33,705 bases of DNA from Gammaproteobacteria bacterium (GTDB taxonomy: Bacteria > Pseudomonadota > Gammaproteobacteria > JAABTG01), in the NCBI GenBank assembly GCA_030066245.1, contig JASJBY010000021.1, forward strand, positions 1 through 33,705, read 5' to 3'. How positions within the stretch are numbered: the first letter of the stretch is position 1; every line of letters starts with the position of its first letter. Shown piece by piece: positions 15,778 to 24,900 of the stretch. The notes below the pieces were generated by a model, which was not told where the DNA came from, ran no database searches, and saw only the letters and a list, made by a program, of their open reading frames with translations. Made by a program: the position numbers and the translations under genes.

Positions 15778-16935
15778 ATGTTGACGGGTGAGCTGTCCGC
15801 CGCCGACTTTCTCCACGAATGCTGGCAAAAGCAGCCACTCCTGATACGCCAGGCTCTGCCCGGATTCCACAGCCCAATCTCCCCCGAGGACCTGTTCGCC
15901 CTGGCCTGCGAAGAAAACGTGGAGTCTCGCCTCATCCTGGAGACCGGCGGGCCCCAGCCCTGGGAACTGCGCCACGGTCCGTTCCTGCCGCAAGCCTTGC
16001 ATGCGCTGCCGGATACCCACTGGACGCTGCTCCTGCAGGAAATGAACAAGCATCTTCCAGAGGCGGCCGGGCTCGTCACCCGCTTCGACTTCATCCCCCA
16101 TTGGCGCGTGGACGATATCATGGTCAGCATCTCGCCGTGCCACGGATCGGTGGGGCCGCACGTGGACAGCTACGATGTGTTTCTCCTCCAGGTGCGGGGA
16201 CGCAAACGCTGGCGGATTGCCGCAGGCGATGCCCGCAAACAGGCCCTGCTGCCCAATCTGGAGCTACGCATCCTGAAGGAGTTCACACCGGACCGGGAGT
16301 GGGTGCTCGACCCCGGCGACATGCTCTACCTGCCGCCCGGTGTCGCCCACCACGGGGTTGCCCTGGAGGAGTGCGAGACCTGGTCAGTGGGATTCCGGGC
16401 ACCCAGTCATGCCGATATGCTCGGCGCCATGGCCGATCTGGCCACCGAGACCCTGGACCCGGATGACCGCTATCGAGATCCGGCTTTCGGCCCCCCGGCC
16501 CACCCCGCCGAGATTTCCCCGGAAGTGCTCGCCCATGTGCAGCAACAGATGCTCGCTTTGACAAGCAGCGCCGATCCGGCAAGCTGGTTCGGTCGACTGG
16601 TCACGGAGAACCGCTCCGGACTGGGTCCCGAGCCGCCCACACCCTCCGTCAGCCCGGCGCAGTTCCGCAGCCTTTTCCAGGCGGCGGGCTCACTGGTGCG
16701 GGATCCCAGCGCACGCTTCGCCTACGTGCGCAGACCAGCGGGCGCGGCGACCCTGTTCGCCGACGGCGAGGCGTATCGTCTGGACGATCAAGGCGGTTTT
16801 GCCGCCCCCCTGATCGCGGAGCGCCCGGACCTGCCCTGGTCCCACGTGGAGCCCGCACTGGACAACCACAGTCTGCTGGACACGCTGACCGAGCTCTACA
16901 ACCTGGGGTGCCTGCAGCTTGGCGAGCGCTCCTGA
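15778..16935 (+). CDS. roxA: RoxA/YcfD-type ribosomal protein oxygenase (JmjC/cupin)
   Basis: 385 residues, close to E. coli YcfD (373). Family members are Fe(II)/2-oxoglutarate oxygenases; E. coli YcfD hydroxylates an arginine of ribosomal protein L16. DFLHECWQKQPLLIRQA and FHSPISPEDL open the JmjC fold. GPHVDSYDVF gives the first iron ligands His128 and Asp130, LYLPPGVAHHGVA gives the distal His191, and RKRWRI is conserved. The C-terminal part is a winged-helix-like end. The frame is open from 15607, but family similarity begins just after ATG 15778 (MLTGELSAADFL); a GTG at 15742 is an alternative, and the ribosome sites are weak. It follows purB and overlaps the next GNAT gene by 17 bases. 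Confidence 0.88.
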   Translation: MLTGELSAADFLHECWQKQPLLIRQALPGFHSPISPEDLFALACEENVESRLILETGGPQPWELRHGPFLPQALHALPDTHWTLLLQEMNKHLPEAAGLVTRFDFIPHWRVDDIMVSISPCHGSVGPHVDSYDVFLLQVRGRKRWRIAAGDARKQALLPNLELRILKEFTPDREWVLDPGDMLYLPPGVAHHGVALEECETWSVGFRAPSHADMLGAMADLATETLDPDDRYRDPAFGPPAHPAEISPEVLAHVQQQMLALTSSADPASWFGRLVTENRSGLGPEPPTPSVSPAQFRSLFQAAGSLVRDPSARFAYVRRPAGAATLFADGEAYRLDDQGGFAAPLIAERPDLPWSHVEPALDNHSLLDTLTELYNLGCLQLGERS

Positions 16936-17386
16936 AGCCACGGAGGTCAGACGCGCTCGCTGGCCGGACGAAGCGCCACAGATCCGCCGAATCCGGGAGG
17001 CCGTCTTCGTGCGGGAGCAGTCCGTGCCCCTCGAACTGGAATGGGACGGCAATGATCCCCACTACGTCCAGGTGCTCGCATGGGACGCGGACGGAGAAGC
17101 CATCGGCACGGCCCGCATGAGTCCTTCCGGTCACATTGGCCGCATGGCCGTCGTGGCGCACCGGCGAGAGTGCGGCGTCGGCAGCGCCCTGTTGCAGGCG
17201 CTGCTGTCGATTGCCCGCCAGGAAGGCCTGACCTCGGTGCATCTGAACGCCCAGACCGAGGCGGTCGGGTTCTACGCCCGCCACGGCTTTCAGGCCTACG
17301 GGGAGGTGTTTCTCGATGCCGGAATCCCCCACCGCCGCATGCACCGGTCGCTGGCTCCTTCCACTTTCGGTCCGGCCGGCGACTAG
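16919..17386 (+). CDS. GNAT family N-acetyltransferase (ElaA-like)
   Basis: 155 residues forming one GNAT domain: IRRIREAVFVREQSVPLELEWDG, GTARMSPSGHIGRMAVVAHRRECGVGSALLQALL with the acetyl-CoA loop R-x-x-G-x-G, and FYARHGFQAYGEVFLDAGIPH. The VREQSVP and DAGIPH blocks are typical of ElaA-type proteins, whose substrate is unknown. The only suitable start is TTG 16919, inside the end of the oxygenase gene, giving a 17-base overlap and translational coupling, with GGGGTG upstream. It is probably the third gene of the purB transcript. Confidence 0.87.
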   Translation: MASAPEATEVRRARWPDEAPQIRRIREAVFVREQSVPLELEWDGNDPHYVQVLAWDADGEAIGTARMSPSGHIGRMAVVAHRRECGVGSALLQALLSIARQEGLTSVHLNAQTEAVGFYARHGFQAYGEVFLDAGIPHRRMHRSLAPSTFGPAGD

Positions 17387-17506
17387 CCGCCGCCAATACC
17401 GGCGCCCCTAGCTATCGGAAGCGTGCCGCACCGGCGTCGCCGCCGGCTAAAGGGTCTCGGCGCATCCGCGATAAATAAGGACAGGTACCGGAGGATACGA
17501 CCCGCG

Positions 17507-18019
17507 ATGTCAGGATTGGACCACAGGGTGCTGGGCTCAGCCTCCGGAAAAATGGAGCTGTCCACCAGCGCGGAGAATCGCGAGATCGCTCTCGCTCTCG
17601 CCGGCCAGGCCACCCTCAGCGTGGACATCGTGAGCCGGCATCTGGACCCTCCCGTCTATGACCAGGTGTTGTTCATCGAAGCCGTCAAGCGGATGGTGCT
17701 CGAGCACCGCATGGCACGGGTGCGCATGCTGGTGCGCGACATCCAGCCGATTCTGAGCAGCGGGCACCGACTCGCCCACCTGGCCGCGCGGCTGAGCACG
17801 TTTCTGGAGATCAGGGTGCCGGCTGAGCAGCACAAAGACTTCAACCAGGCCCTGATGATCGTCGATGGCACGGGCTACATCCATCGAGAGCTGGCGGACC
17901 GCTACGAAGCCGTCGCGGACTTCGCCGACCGCGGCCGCGCCAGCGATCTGCAGCGAAAGTTCGAAGAAATGTGGGCCATCGCCACACAGGATCCCAATTT
18001 GAGGCAGATGAGAATATGA
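17507..18019 (+). CDS. DUF7931-like protein (phospholipase D-like fold suspected)
   Basis: 170 residues. The central part (ALAGQATLSVDIVSRHLDPPVYDQ, FIEAVKRMVLEHRMARVRMLVRDI, HRLAHLAARLSTFLEIRVP) resembles the domain found next to GNAT proteins in gammaproteobacteria, sometimes labelled HPA2-like although it has no acetyl-CoA loop. It looks like half a phospholipase D fold without an HKD motif, so no enzyme activity is predicted. ATG 17507 has GGAGG 12 bases upstream; an earlier frame start at 17423 is Arg rich and unlikely. Its stop overlaps the start of the next gene as ATGA, so the two are translated together. The family name is given from memory. Confidence 0.75.
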   Translation: MSGLDHRVLGSASGKMELSTSAENREIALALAGQATLSVDIVSRHLDPPVYDQVLFIEAVKRMVLEHRMARVRMLVRDIQPILSSGHRLAHLAARLSTFLEIRVPAEQHKDFNQALMIVDGTGYIHRELADRYEAVADFADRGRASDLQRKFEEMWAIATQDPNLRQMRI

Positions 18020-18882
18020 GATACGTGTCCCGAGTGCTCCTTATGCTGCTGACCCTGCTGGCGGCTGCTCCGGTCGCTGCCCAGACGCTGGTCACCGAGG
18101 TCATTCCCCTGGGCTATCGCACCCTGGAGGAAATCATCCCGGCGATTCAACCGCTGGTGCCGCCGCCGGGCAGTGTCACCGGCATGAACAACCAGCTCGT
18201 GGTGCGCACAACCCCGGATAACCTGCAGGCCATCAAGGACGTGCTCTCCAAGCTCGACCATGCGCCGCGCCGGCTGCTGATAAGCGTCAGGCAGGGACGC
18301 TGGGAGGATATGCGCCTATACCTGGCGGAAGCCACGGGCAGCTATCAGAAGAAAGACGTCAGGGTCACGGCGGACGAGTCGGTCCGGCCCGGGCGGGGGC
18401 TGAACGTATCGGTGGAGGGCGACGACAACCGGCGCCTCAACGGCCGGGTTTTCAGCAACCGAAGCCAGGACAACGAGGTGGGGATGCAGCGCATCCAGAC
18501 CGTGGAAGGTCGGGAGGCTTTCATACAAACGGGCCGCTCCGTTCCCGTCGCCGACCAGTACTACGGTGGCTGGCGGGGTCGTGGCGGTTCCGTGCGCTAC
18601 AAGGACGTCAACACCGGGTTCCTCGTCCTGCCCAGAATCACCGGCGACCGAGTCACCCTGGAGATCAACCCGCAACGGGCACGGGAGAGCCGGCGCGATG
18701 GCGGCAAGTTCGATATCCAGGGCGCCAACACGGTGGTCTCCGCCCGCCTCGGGGAATGGGTGATGGTCGGGGGTTCAGAAGAGGATCCGACCGCTTCAGG
18801 ACGCGGAACCGTGTTCTCCACGCGGCGCGATTCCAACGTGAACAACGTCATCCTGCTCAGGGTGACCGAGCTGCCCCGCTAG
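18016..18882 (+). CDS. Small exported secretin-like protein (secretin N-domain plus partial secretin core)
   Basis: 288 residues with a signal peptide (LLMLLTLLAAAPVAAQ, cleavage near residue 22). Residues 26-85 (VIPLGYRTLEEIIPAI to LQAIKDVLSKLD) form a secretin N1/NolW-like domain. Residues 160-270 carry the secretin-core pattern (FIQTGRSVPV, DVNTGFLVLPRITGDRVTLEINPQ, VVSARLGEWVMVGG). Full secretins are usually 400-700 residues. Here only one N-domain and a shortened core are present, so an outer-membrane channel is doubtful and a periplasmic role is more likely. Its ATG overlaps the stop of the upstream DUF7931-like gene (ATGA). No other type II/III secretion or pilus genes are near. Confidence 0.82.
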   Translation: MRYVSRVLLMLLTLLAAAPVAAQTLVTEVIPLGYRTLEEIIPAIQPLVPPPGSVTGMNNQLVVRTTPDNLQAIKDVLSKLDHAPRRLLISVRQGRWEDMRLYLAEATGSYQKKDVRVTADESVRPGRGLNVSVEGDDNRRLNGRVFSNRSQDNEVGMQRIQTVEGREAFIQTGRSVPVADQYYGGWRGRGGSVRYKDVNTGFLVLPRITGDRVTLEINPQRARESRRDGGKFDIQGANTVVSARLGEWVMVGGSEEDPTASGRGTVFSTRRDSNVNNVILLRVTELPR

Positions 18883-18978
18883 AGAGTTGTTCGGAAAGCT
18901 CGATCACAAACGGCGATACCGCTGATGTGAGACCCGGCCGGGGCCTTGGCTCCGCTAAATCTCGCCAGGCCTTGCGGC

Positions 18979-18998
18979 GCGGTGCATTCCTGCACCGC
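18979..18998. repeat. Inverted repeat, 8-base arms
   Basis: GCGGTGCA and TGCACCGC are perfect arms around a TTCC loop, the first of two adjacent strong hairpins downstream of the secretin-like gene. Confidence 0.75.
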
Positions 18999-19010
18999 TG
19001 GCAAGTCCGG

Positions 19011-19032
19011 GGCACGCCATCCATGGCGTGCC
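19011..19032. repeat. Inverted repeat, 10-base arms
   Basis: GGCACGCCAT and ATGGCGTGCC are perfect arms with a 2-base centre, so it is nearly a full palindrome. It could be a protein-binding site, a repeat-element end or a hairpin. The gap to the previous repeat is 12 bases. Confidence 0.8.
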
Positions 19033-19206
19033 GGCTCGGCGGAACGGCCATTCACCGGATGTCCGTTCGGACCCGCCTCTCCCGTAGCCTGGCGAGAAGC
19101 GGAGATGCCGAGCTTAAGCTCTCCCTGCGCCGCTCGCCATCTACGCCGCTACGCCAACACCCCGACCGGGTCAGGCCGTAGCGTATTGCAGGTCAGCTAT
19201 CTAGGG

Positions 19207-19599
19207 TTACTTGACGCCGTAGCTGGCACCGTCCAGGAGAAACTTGCGGGCCTTCGCCCTCTCCAGTACGTCCTTGCGGTTGCGCAGCAGCAGCTGCAGC
19301 ATCCGGGCCTGGTCGGTCTCCGGCTCTTCGTCGCCCTCCAGCGCCTCCAGGCGTTTCTCTAACTCGGCGATTTCCGCCTGAAGCTGCGCGACGACAGCGC
19401 TCGGCGAAGACCCGGCAGCAGTGCCGGGGGACGCCGAGACCGGCTCATCCCGGCGTTGCCCTGCATCCCGGTCGCGCCGCCTCAGCATGCCCAGCAGACG
19501 CGACAAACCGTTACCGGCGTCCGACTCCTTCGCAGGGCGCTCGGCGCCCTGCTCCGACGCCCCGCTCACCTGGTCCTTGTCTGACAACCCTTGCGTCAT
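19207..19599 (-). CDS. Small cytosolic coiled-coil protein of unknown function
   Basis: 130 residues. The first half is polar and low in complexity (Gly, Ser, Glu, Ala) with a basic patch LRRRDRDAGQRRDE. The second half has a heptad-like helix (VVAQLQAEIAELEKRLEALEGDEE) and then a second helix (MLQLLLRNRKDVLERAKARKFLLD). ATG 19599 has GGGAAGGA upstream and is preferred to an in-frame GTG at 19623. There is no signal peptide or transmembrane segment. A strong promoter lies just upstream at 19640-19669, which supports a real, separately expressed gene. I do not recognise the family. Confidence 0.72.
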   Translation of the reverse strand: MTQGLSDKDQVSGASEQGAERPAKESDAGNGLSRLLGMLRRRDRDAGQRRDEPVSASPGTAAGSSPSAVVAQLQAEIAELEKRLEALEGDEEPETDQARMLQLLLRNRKDVLERAKARKFLLDGASYGVK

Positions 19600-19639
19600 A
19601 ACCAGTCCTTCCCGTTGCACCACAGCGAGTCAAGCCAGA

Positions 19640-19669
19640 ACTATATGAGCAGCGAGCATCCTGTGGCAA
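19640..19669 (-). promoter_or_regulatory. Sigma-70 promoter of the coiled-coil gene
   Basis: On the minus strand TTGCCA (19669-19664) and TATAGT (19645-19640) each match the consensus at five of six bases, with an 18-base spacer. The transcript would start about 35 bases before ATG 19599. Confidence 0.6.
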
Positions 19670-19801
19670 GACCATCCGGCCGAAGCGGAGCGCGACGGGT
19701 GAGTCGAGTGATGACGTCCGAGGGCCGGAGCGGGAAGTGTAAGAAAAAGAAATACCGCAGGACGACCACGGGCTCGGCTGAGCCACGGCTCTCGAGGCCA
19801 G

Positions 19802-20053
19802 CTATGGGTCAATCGATTGGGGAATCAACAGGAACGCGTAGCGGTCGCCACGCTCGGGGTCGATGTAGACGTGATCGCACTGGCTGCGCAGCCGCTCGAT
19901 GTCATCCGGGGTCTCGACCGCGGTGCCCTCGAAGGCCGCCGACGAGTCCAGCCGGGTTACGTACATACCCACCGTCAGGTCCCGGGTCCTGATCTGTATC
20001 TCGCGGGCGCGCCCCGCCTCGCCAGACATCCGCTTGAGGTTTGGAGCGTTCAT
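19802..20053 (-). CDS. Free-standing DUF3391 domain protein
   Basis: 83 residues. The part IRTRDLTVGMYVTRLD ... ETPDDIERLRSQCDHVYIDPERG matches the DUF3391 domain that normally forms the N-terminus of HD-GYP c-di-GMP phosphodiesterases. Here the protein stops after YAFLLIPQSIDP, with no HD-GYP part downstream, and the region beyond the stop does not continue the family. It may be a small regulator or a truncated relic; the intact frame argues for the former. The start is uncertain (ATG 20053 or 20029), and neither has a good ribosome site. No transmembrane segment or signal is present. Confidence 0.75.
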   Translation of the reverse strand: MNAPNLKRMSGEAGRAREIQIRTRDLTVGMYVTRLDSSAAFEGTAVETPDDIERLRSQCDHVYIDPERGDRYAFLLIPQSIDP

Positions 20054-20223
20054 GGACGGCCGACCGGTCTGTTCCCTGACTGGGTGTGTTTATCTGTATC
20101 GACCGAGGCCCGGGGGGCTTGACATGACCACCCTGCACGCGGCCCGGCCGCGGGCGGTTCAATGGCGAACGGGTCGTCAGCGTCCTTGCTACAGACCGGA
20201 GTCCCTGGTCAACAGCCGTCAGA

Positions 20224-21678
20224 TCAACGTCTGTAGGGTGCGCTCTCGTACGGACCCTGACCGGGAGGATAGGCGTACGGCGCGGGTTGACCCGGCGTGG
20301 GCGGCGCATAGTACGGCTGGTACCGCGGACCCGAGGGCGCTGCCGGCCGTTCCGGCCAGATATCCTCGGCGGTCGCAGGCGGCGGCGGTTCGCGCAGGTC
20401 CTCGTCGGAGCCTCGACGGGCGTACGGGTCGAAGTATCGGGGCCCGGGCAGGGGTAGCGGAGAGCTCAAGCCGGGAGGCGGCTGAGGCTCAAACTGCCGC
20501 CGACCAGCATAGCCAGGCGGCATGGCCATGGGTGGCGCGTAGCCTGGAGGCTCCGCTCGCGCCGGCGGCACGGGTGGCGTCCGCGCCGCGCTCGCGGCCG
20601 CATCGGGCGGTGTCGGCATGGGCAAATAGCCGCCCGCGGCAGGCTGCGCCGTGGAGGCGGGTATCGGGGCTGGCCCTGCCACCGCGGCAACGGCTTTGGC
20701 CTCCGGCGCTGACGGCCTCTCCGCGGCGGGCTCCGGCGCAGCCGGCCGGGGTTCCTCCGGGGCCACCGTGAGGCCGCTAGCCATCGGCACGGGCTCGACT
20801 GAGGGCGAGCTTTCCACGGCTTGCACGACCGTCGGCTGCTCTCTTCCTTCGGCTGCCTGTCCCGGCTTGGAAGCCGCCTCGGGCAGCACCGGTTGAACCG
20901 GCGTGAAGTCTCCTAGTGCTTCACCTCCGGGACCGGTCGGTAATGCTGGCATAGCACCCGTCTCTTCCTTCGCCTCGGTCTCCGCGGCAACCGCCGGCAC
21001 CGAAGGGTCCGTCTCCATAGGACCGGCGGCGGCACCCTGGGACTGGCCGCCTACAGCTGGCGTCGGCGTGGTCTCCGCCACGCTCGCCGGCTCGCCCGGG
21101 GCGGAGCCGGTCTCCTCCGCGGGCCTCCGTTCCGCCAGCGCAAACACCAGAACGCCGATAATCAGCATCGGCCCCCAAAGCATGATGGCTCTCCACGGGC
21201 TCCGGCCGGCCGGCTTCTGGGCTGCGGGAGGCGGCGCGAGTGGCGGCTTAGCGCCCGGCTGCTGCACGCCGGCGGGCCGGGGAGGGGGCGGCGCCGGTCC
21301 GCTGGCCTCGGCGGTGGGCAAGGGTCCGGGAGCGGCCGACTGCTCGGCCTCGGTGGACGCGGCCGGTGACAGCCTCGATGGGCTGGGCGACGCTGGCTCC
21401 GGTACGGGCGCAGGCGACGCCGGGGGAACAGCATCAACCCTGGCCGGCGCAACCGACTCCGGCTGCGATACCCCGGTCGGCGCGGTGCTTCCAGCCTGTG
21501 TTGCCACCTTCTTCACCGCCGCGGTCTTGGCTGCCGCCTTGCTCTTCGCGACCGACTTCTTTTTGGAGACCAGCTTCTTCTTGGCGGTTTTCTTGGCAGC
21601 GGTGTTCTTGGCGGCGGTTTTCTTGGCGGAGGCGCCCGCCTTGGTCTTGCCCTCGTCAGGCTTCTCGACGTCGGCCAT
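20224..21678 (-). CDS. Single-pass membrane protein with histone H1-like N-tail and Pro-rich C-tail
   Basis: 484 residues of very biased composition. Residues 10-60 are Lys/Ala repeats (KKTAAKNTAAKK type) like histone H1 tails or AlgP. Residues 65-158 are Pro/Ala/Ser rich. One transmembrane helix lies at about 163-182 (MLWGPMLIIGVLVFALA). The remaining 300 residues are Pro/Ala/Glu rich, and the last 120 are Pro/Tyr/Gly/Arg rich. The positive-inside rule would place the basic tail in the cytoplasm, where it could touch DNA, with the Pro-rich tail in the periplasm. No enzyme domain is visible. ATG 21678 has GAGGA upstream. Function unknown; a nucleoid-to-envelope tether is only a speculation from the layout. 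Confidence 0.82.
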   Translation of the reverse strand: MADVEKPDEGKTKAGASAKKTAAKNTAAKKTAKKKLVSKKKSVAKSKAAAKTAAVKKVATQAGSTAPTGVSQPESVAPARVDAVPPASPAPVPEPASPSPSRLSPAASTEAEQSAAPGPLPTAEASGPAPPPPRPAGVQQPGAKPPLAPPPAAQKPAGRSPWRAIMLWGPMLIIGVLVFALAERRPAEETGSAPGEPASVAETTPTPAVGGQSQGAAAGPMETDPSVPAVAAETEAKEETGAMPALPTGPGGEALGDFTPVQPVLPEAASKPGQAAEGREQPTVVQAVESSPSVEPVPMASGLTVAPEEPRPAAPEPAAERPSAPEAKAVAAVAGPAPIPASTAQPAAGGYLPMPTPPDAAASAARTPPVPPARAEPPGYAPPMAMPPGYAGRRQFEPQPPPGLSSPLPLPGPRYFDPYARRGSDEDLREPPPPATAEDIWPERPAAPSGPRYQPYYAPPTPGQPAPYAYPPGQGPYESAPYRR

Positions 21679-21752
21679 GTTGTCTCATCCTCAAGCTCGG
21701 CACAGTCGCCCCGGCGTCCTGGCTAAGCGGGGCGTGGGTGAAAGGCACGGGT

Positions 21753-21761
21753 ATGTTAGCA
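21753..21761 (-). promoter_or_regulatory. Possible extended -10 promoter for the H1-like gene
   Basis: On the minus strand TGCTAACAT fits an extended -10 (TGn followed by TAACAT), about 75 bases before ATG 21678. No clear -35 is present. Confidence 0.33.
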
Positions 21762-21925
21762 CACCGGTGGAACCGCTCGCGGGCCCGGCAGACGGGCACG
21801 CTCGCGGAGGCATCGTCGGCCTTGCCAACCGTCGCCCGGACGAGCCTGGATGAGGACGCTATCAACCCTGGATTTGCTTTATCATCTGCCAGGCTCATTA
21901 CACCTTGCCCTTACCCGAGGAAGTC

Positions 21926-24900
21926 ATGTATCTGCGTGGTTGCCCCACGGTTTCGGCCTCTCGTCTCGACAAGCTGCTGCGTGAGATGCGCACCATCCAT
22001 GCCGACATCACGGCCATCAACGCGGAATATGTCCATTTCATCGATCTGCTGGCCCCGATGGAGGACAAGCAACGGGCCATGCTGGAGAACATTCTGCACT
22101 ACGGTCCGGCGCCGTCTGAGCGGCCGCCGACCGGCCAGCTCCAGCTGGTGTTGCCCCGTCCGGGCACCATTTCACCCTGGTCGAGCAAGGCCACGGACAT
22201 CGCCCATGTCTGCGGCCTGCGGCAGGTCCGGCGACTGGAGCGCGGGGTCGCCTGGTTCCTTGAGTCCCCCGCCGGCCCTGTCATCCCCGACCCGCCGCTG
22301 CACCGGCTTCGTGGCCTGCTGCACGATCGCATGACCGAAGTAGTGCTCACCGACTTCGAGGAAGCTCTGCACCGCCTGTTCGACCGGGCAGAGCCGGCAC
22401 CCCTCAATACCGTCGACCTTCTGGGCCGCGGCCGCGACGCTCTGGCCCAGGCAAACCGCAGCATGGGGCTTGCCCTGAGTGCTGACGAGATCGACTACCT
22501 TGCGGATAGCTTCAACGCTCTGGGCCGGAACCCCCACGACGTGGAGCTGATGATGTTCGCGCAGGCAAACTCCGAGCATTGTCGCCACAAGATATTCAAC
22601 GCGGACTGGCGGCTGGACGGCGAGCCGAGAGACGCGTCCCTGTTCGAGATCATCAAGAACACCCACCGCCAGCACCCGGGCGAAGTGCTCTCCGCCTACC
22701 ACGATAACTCGGCCGTGGTACGCGGGTTTGAGACGACCCGATTCATGCCGGATCCGGAGTCCGGCCGCTACCGGCACGTGAGCGAGCCGGTGCACATTCT
22801 CATGAAGGTGGAAACCCACAACCACCCGACCGCCATCTCGCCGTTCCCCGGAGCGGCGACCGGCTCCGGCGGCGAGATCCGTGACGAAGCCGCAACTGGG
22901 CGCGGGGCGCGCAGCAAGGCAGGACTGTGCGGCTTCTCCGTCTCGAACCTGCGCATTCCCGGCTTCGAGCAGCCATGGGAGAGCGACCACGGCAGGCCCG
23001 GACGGATTGCCTCCGCGTTGGACATCATGATCGAAGGCCCCATCGGCGCGGCCGCCTTCAACAACGAGTTCGGGCGGCCCAATCTCTGCGGCTACTTCCG
23101 CACATTCGAGGAGACTGTGCCGGGTCCCGAGGGGCCCGAGATCAGGGGTTACCACAAGCCCATCATGCTGGCCGGAGGCATGGGCAACATCCGCGAGCCC
23201 CACATCGAGAAAAGCCGCATTCCACCCGGCGCCCGGGTGATCGTGCTCGGTGGGCCCGCCATGCTCATCGGCCTGGGGGGAGGCGCCGCCTCGTCCATGG
23301 CCTCCGGTCAAAGCGAAGAGGATCTGGACTTCGCCTCCGTGCAGCGGGGCAACCCCGAGATGCAGCGGCGCTGTCAGGAGGTCATCGACCAGTGCTGGGC
23401 CATGGGGGAAGACAACCCCGTCGTCGCCATACACGACGTAGGCGCCGGGGGGCTCTCCAACGCCGTGCCGGAGCTGGTCAACGACAGCGGCCGCGGCGGC
23501 CGCTTCGAGCTGCGCGAAATCCCCAATGACGATCCCGGCATGTCACCCATGGAGATCTGGTGCAACGAGGCCCAGGAGCGCTTCGTGCTCGCGGTGGTGC
23601 CCGAGGACATGCCGGTGTTCGAGGCCGTCTGCCAGCGCGAGCGCTGCCCGTTTGCGGTCCTGGGCGAAGCCACCGAAGAAAAGCGGCTCAGGCTGCAGGA
23701 CAGGCACTTCGGCGACGACCCCATCAATCTGCCCCTGGAGGTGCTGCTGGGCAAGCCGCCCAAGATGCTGCGGGACGCTGAGCACGTCCCCGTGCCGCGG
23801 GGGGCGCTGCAGATCTCCGCAGCGGCGGCGAAGGAATCGGTGGAGCGCATTCTGCGCCTGCCCACGGTCGCCGACAAAACCTTTCTCATCACCATCGGCG
23901 ATCGCAGCGTTACCGGTCTGGTCAGCCGCGACCAGATGGTTGGCCCGTGGCAGGTGCCGGTGGCCGACTGCGCGGTCACCGCGAGCGGCTACAAGGCGCG
24001 AACAGGGGAAGCCATGGCTATCGGCGAGCGCACCCCCGTCGCCCTGCTGGATGCACCGGCTTCCGGGCGCATGGCCGTCGGCGAGGCCGTCACCAACATT
24101 GCGGCCGCGCGCGTCGGGGCCATCAACAGCATCGTTCTGTCCGCGAACTGGATGGCGGCCAGCGGCTACCCGGGCGAGGACGCCGCCCTGTTCGACACGG
24201 TGCGCGCCGTGGGCCTGGAGCTGTGTCCGGCCCTGGGGCTGGCCATCCCGGTGGGAAAGGACTCCCTGTCCATGCGGACCGTCTGGCATGAACAGGGCGA
24301 GGAGCGCGCGGTGACCGCTCCCCTGTCCCTGATCGTGTCGGCCTTTGCACCGGTGCAGGACGTGGCCGGGACCCTGACGCCCCAGCTGCGCACCGACCAG
24401 GGCGAGACACGCCTGCTCCTGGTCGACCTGGGCCTGGGCCGATCCCGCCTGGGCGGCTCGGCTCTGGCCCAGGTGCACGAGCAGCTCGGCGACGAGCCGC
24501 CCGATCTGGACAGCCCGGAGGCAGTGCGCGGCTTCTTCGAGGCCGTCCAGCGCCTGAACGGGGATGGCAAGCTGCTGGCTTACCACGACCGCTCGGACGG
24601 TGGTCTGCTGGTGACCCTGTGCGAGATGGCCTTCGCCGGCCGCACCGGCGTGACCGTGTCCCTGGACGGCCTCCCCGGGAGCAACCTGGCGGCCCTTTTT
24701 AACGAGGAGCTGGGCGCCGTCCTGCAGGTGCGGGCGGCGGACCTCGAGTCGGTCGTGGAGACCCTGACCGGCACCGATGCCCTGGCGGGTCACGTTCACA
24801 ACCTGGGCACGCTGAACGGCGACCGGCGACTGCTGCTCTCCCGCAAAGGCGAGCCCGTGTTGAGCGAGCCTCTGATGCGGCTGCACCGCATCTGGTCGGA

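Larger units (their letters stand above)
18883..19206. other. Gene-free spacer rich in inverted repeats
   Basis: These 324 bases between convergent genes hold no convincing gene. They contain at least four inverted repeats: 18979-18998, 19011-19032, a GGCGAG/CTCGCC pair (19091-19138) around the palindrome GAGCTTAAGCTC (19110-19121), and CGCTACG/CGTAGCG (19147-19183). None has a T-run. The last lies just past the stop of the minus-strand gene at 19207 and may help end it. Confidence 0.6.

Noticed and set aside
20110..20140. A TTGACA-like box on the plus strand near 20119
   Set aside because: No -10 at proper distance and no plus-strand gene downstream.
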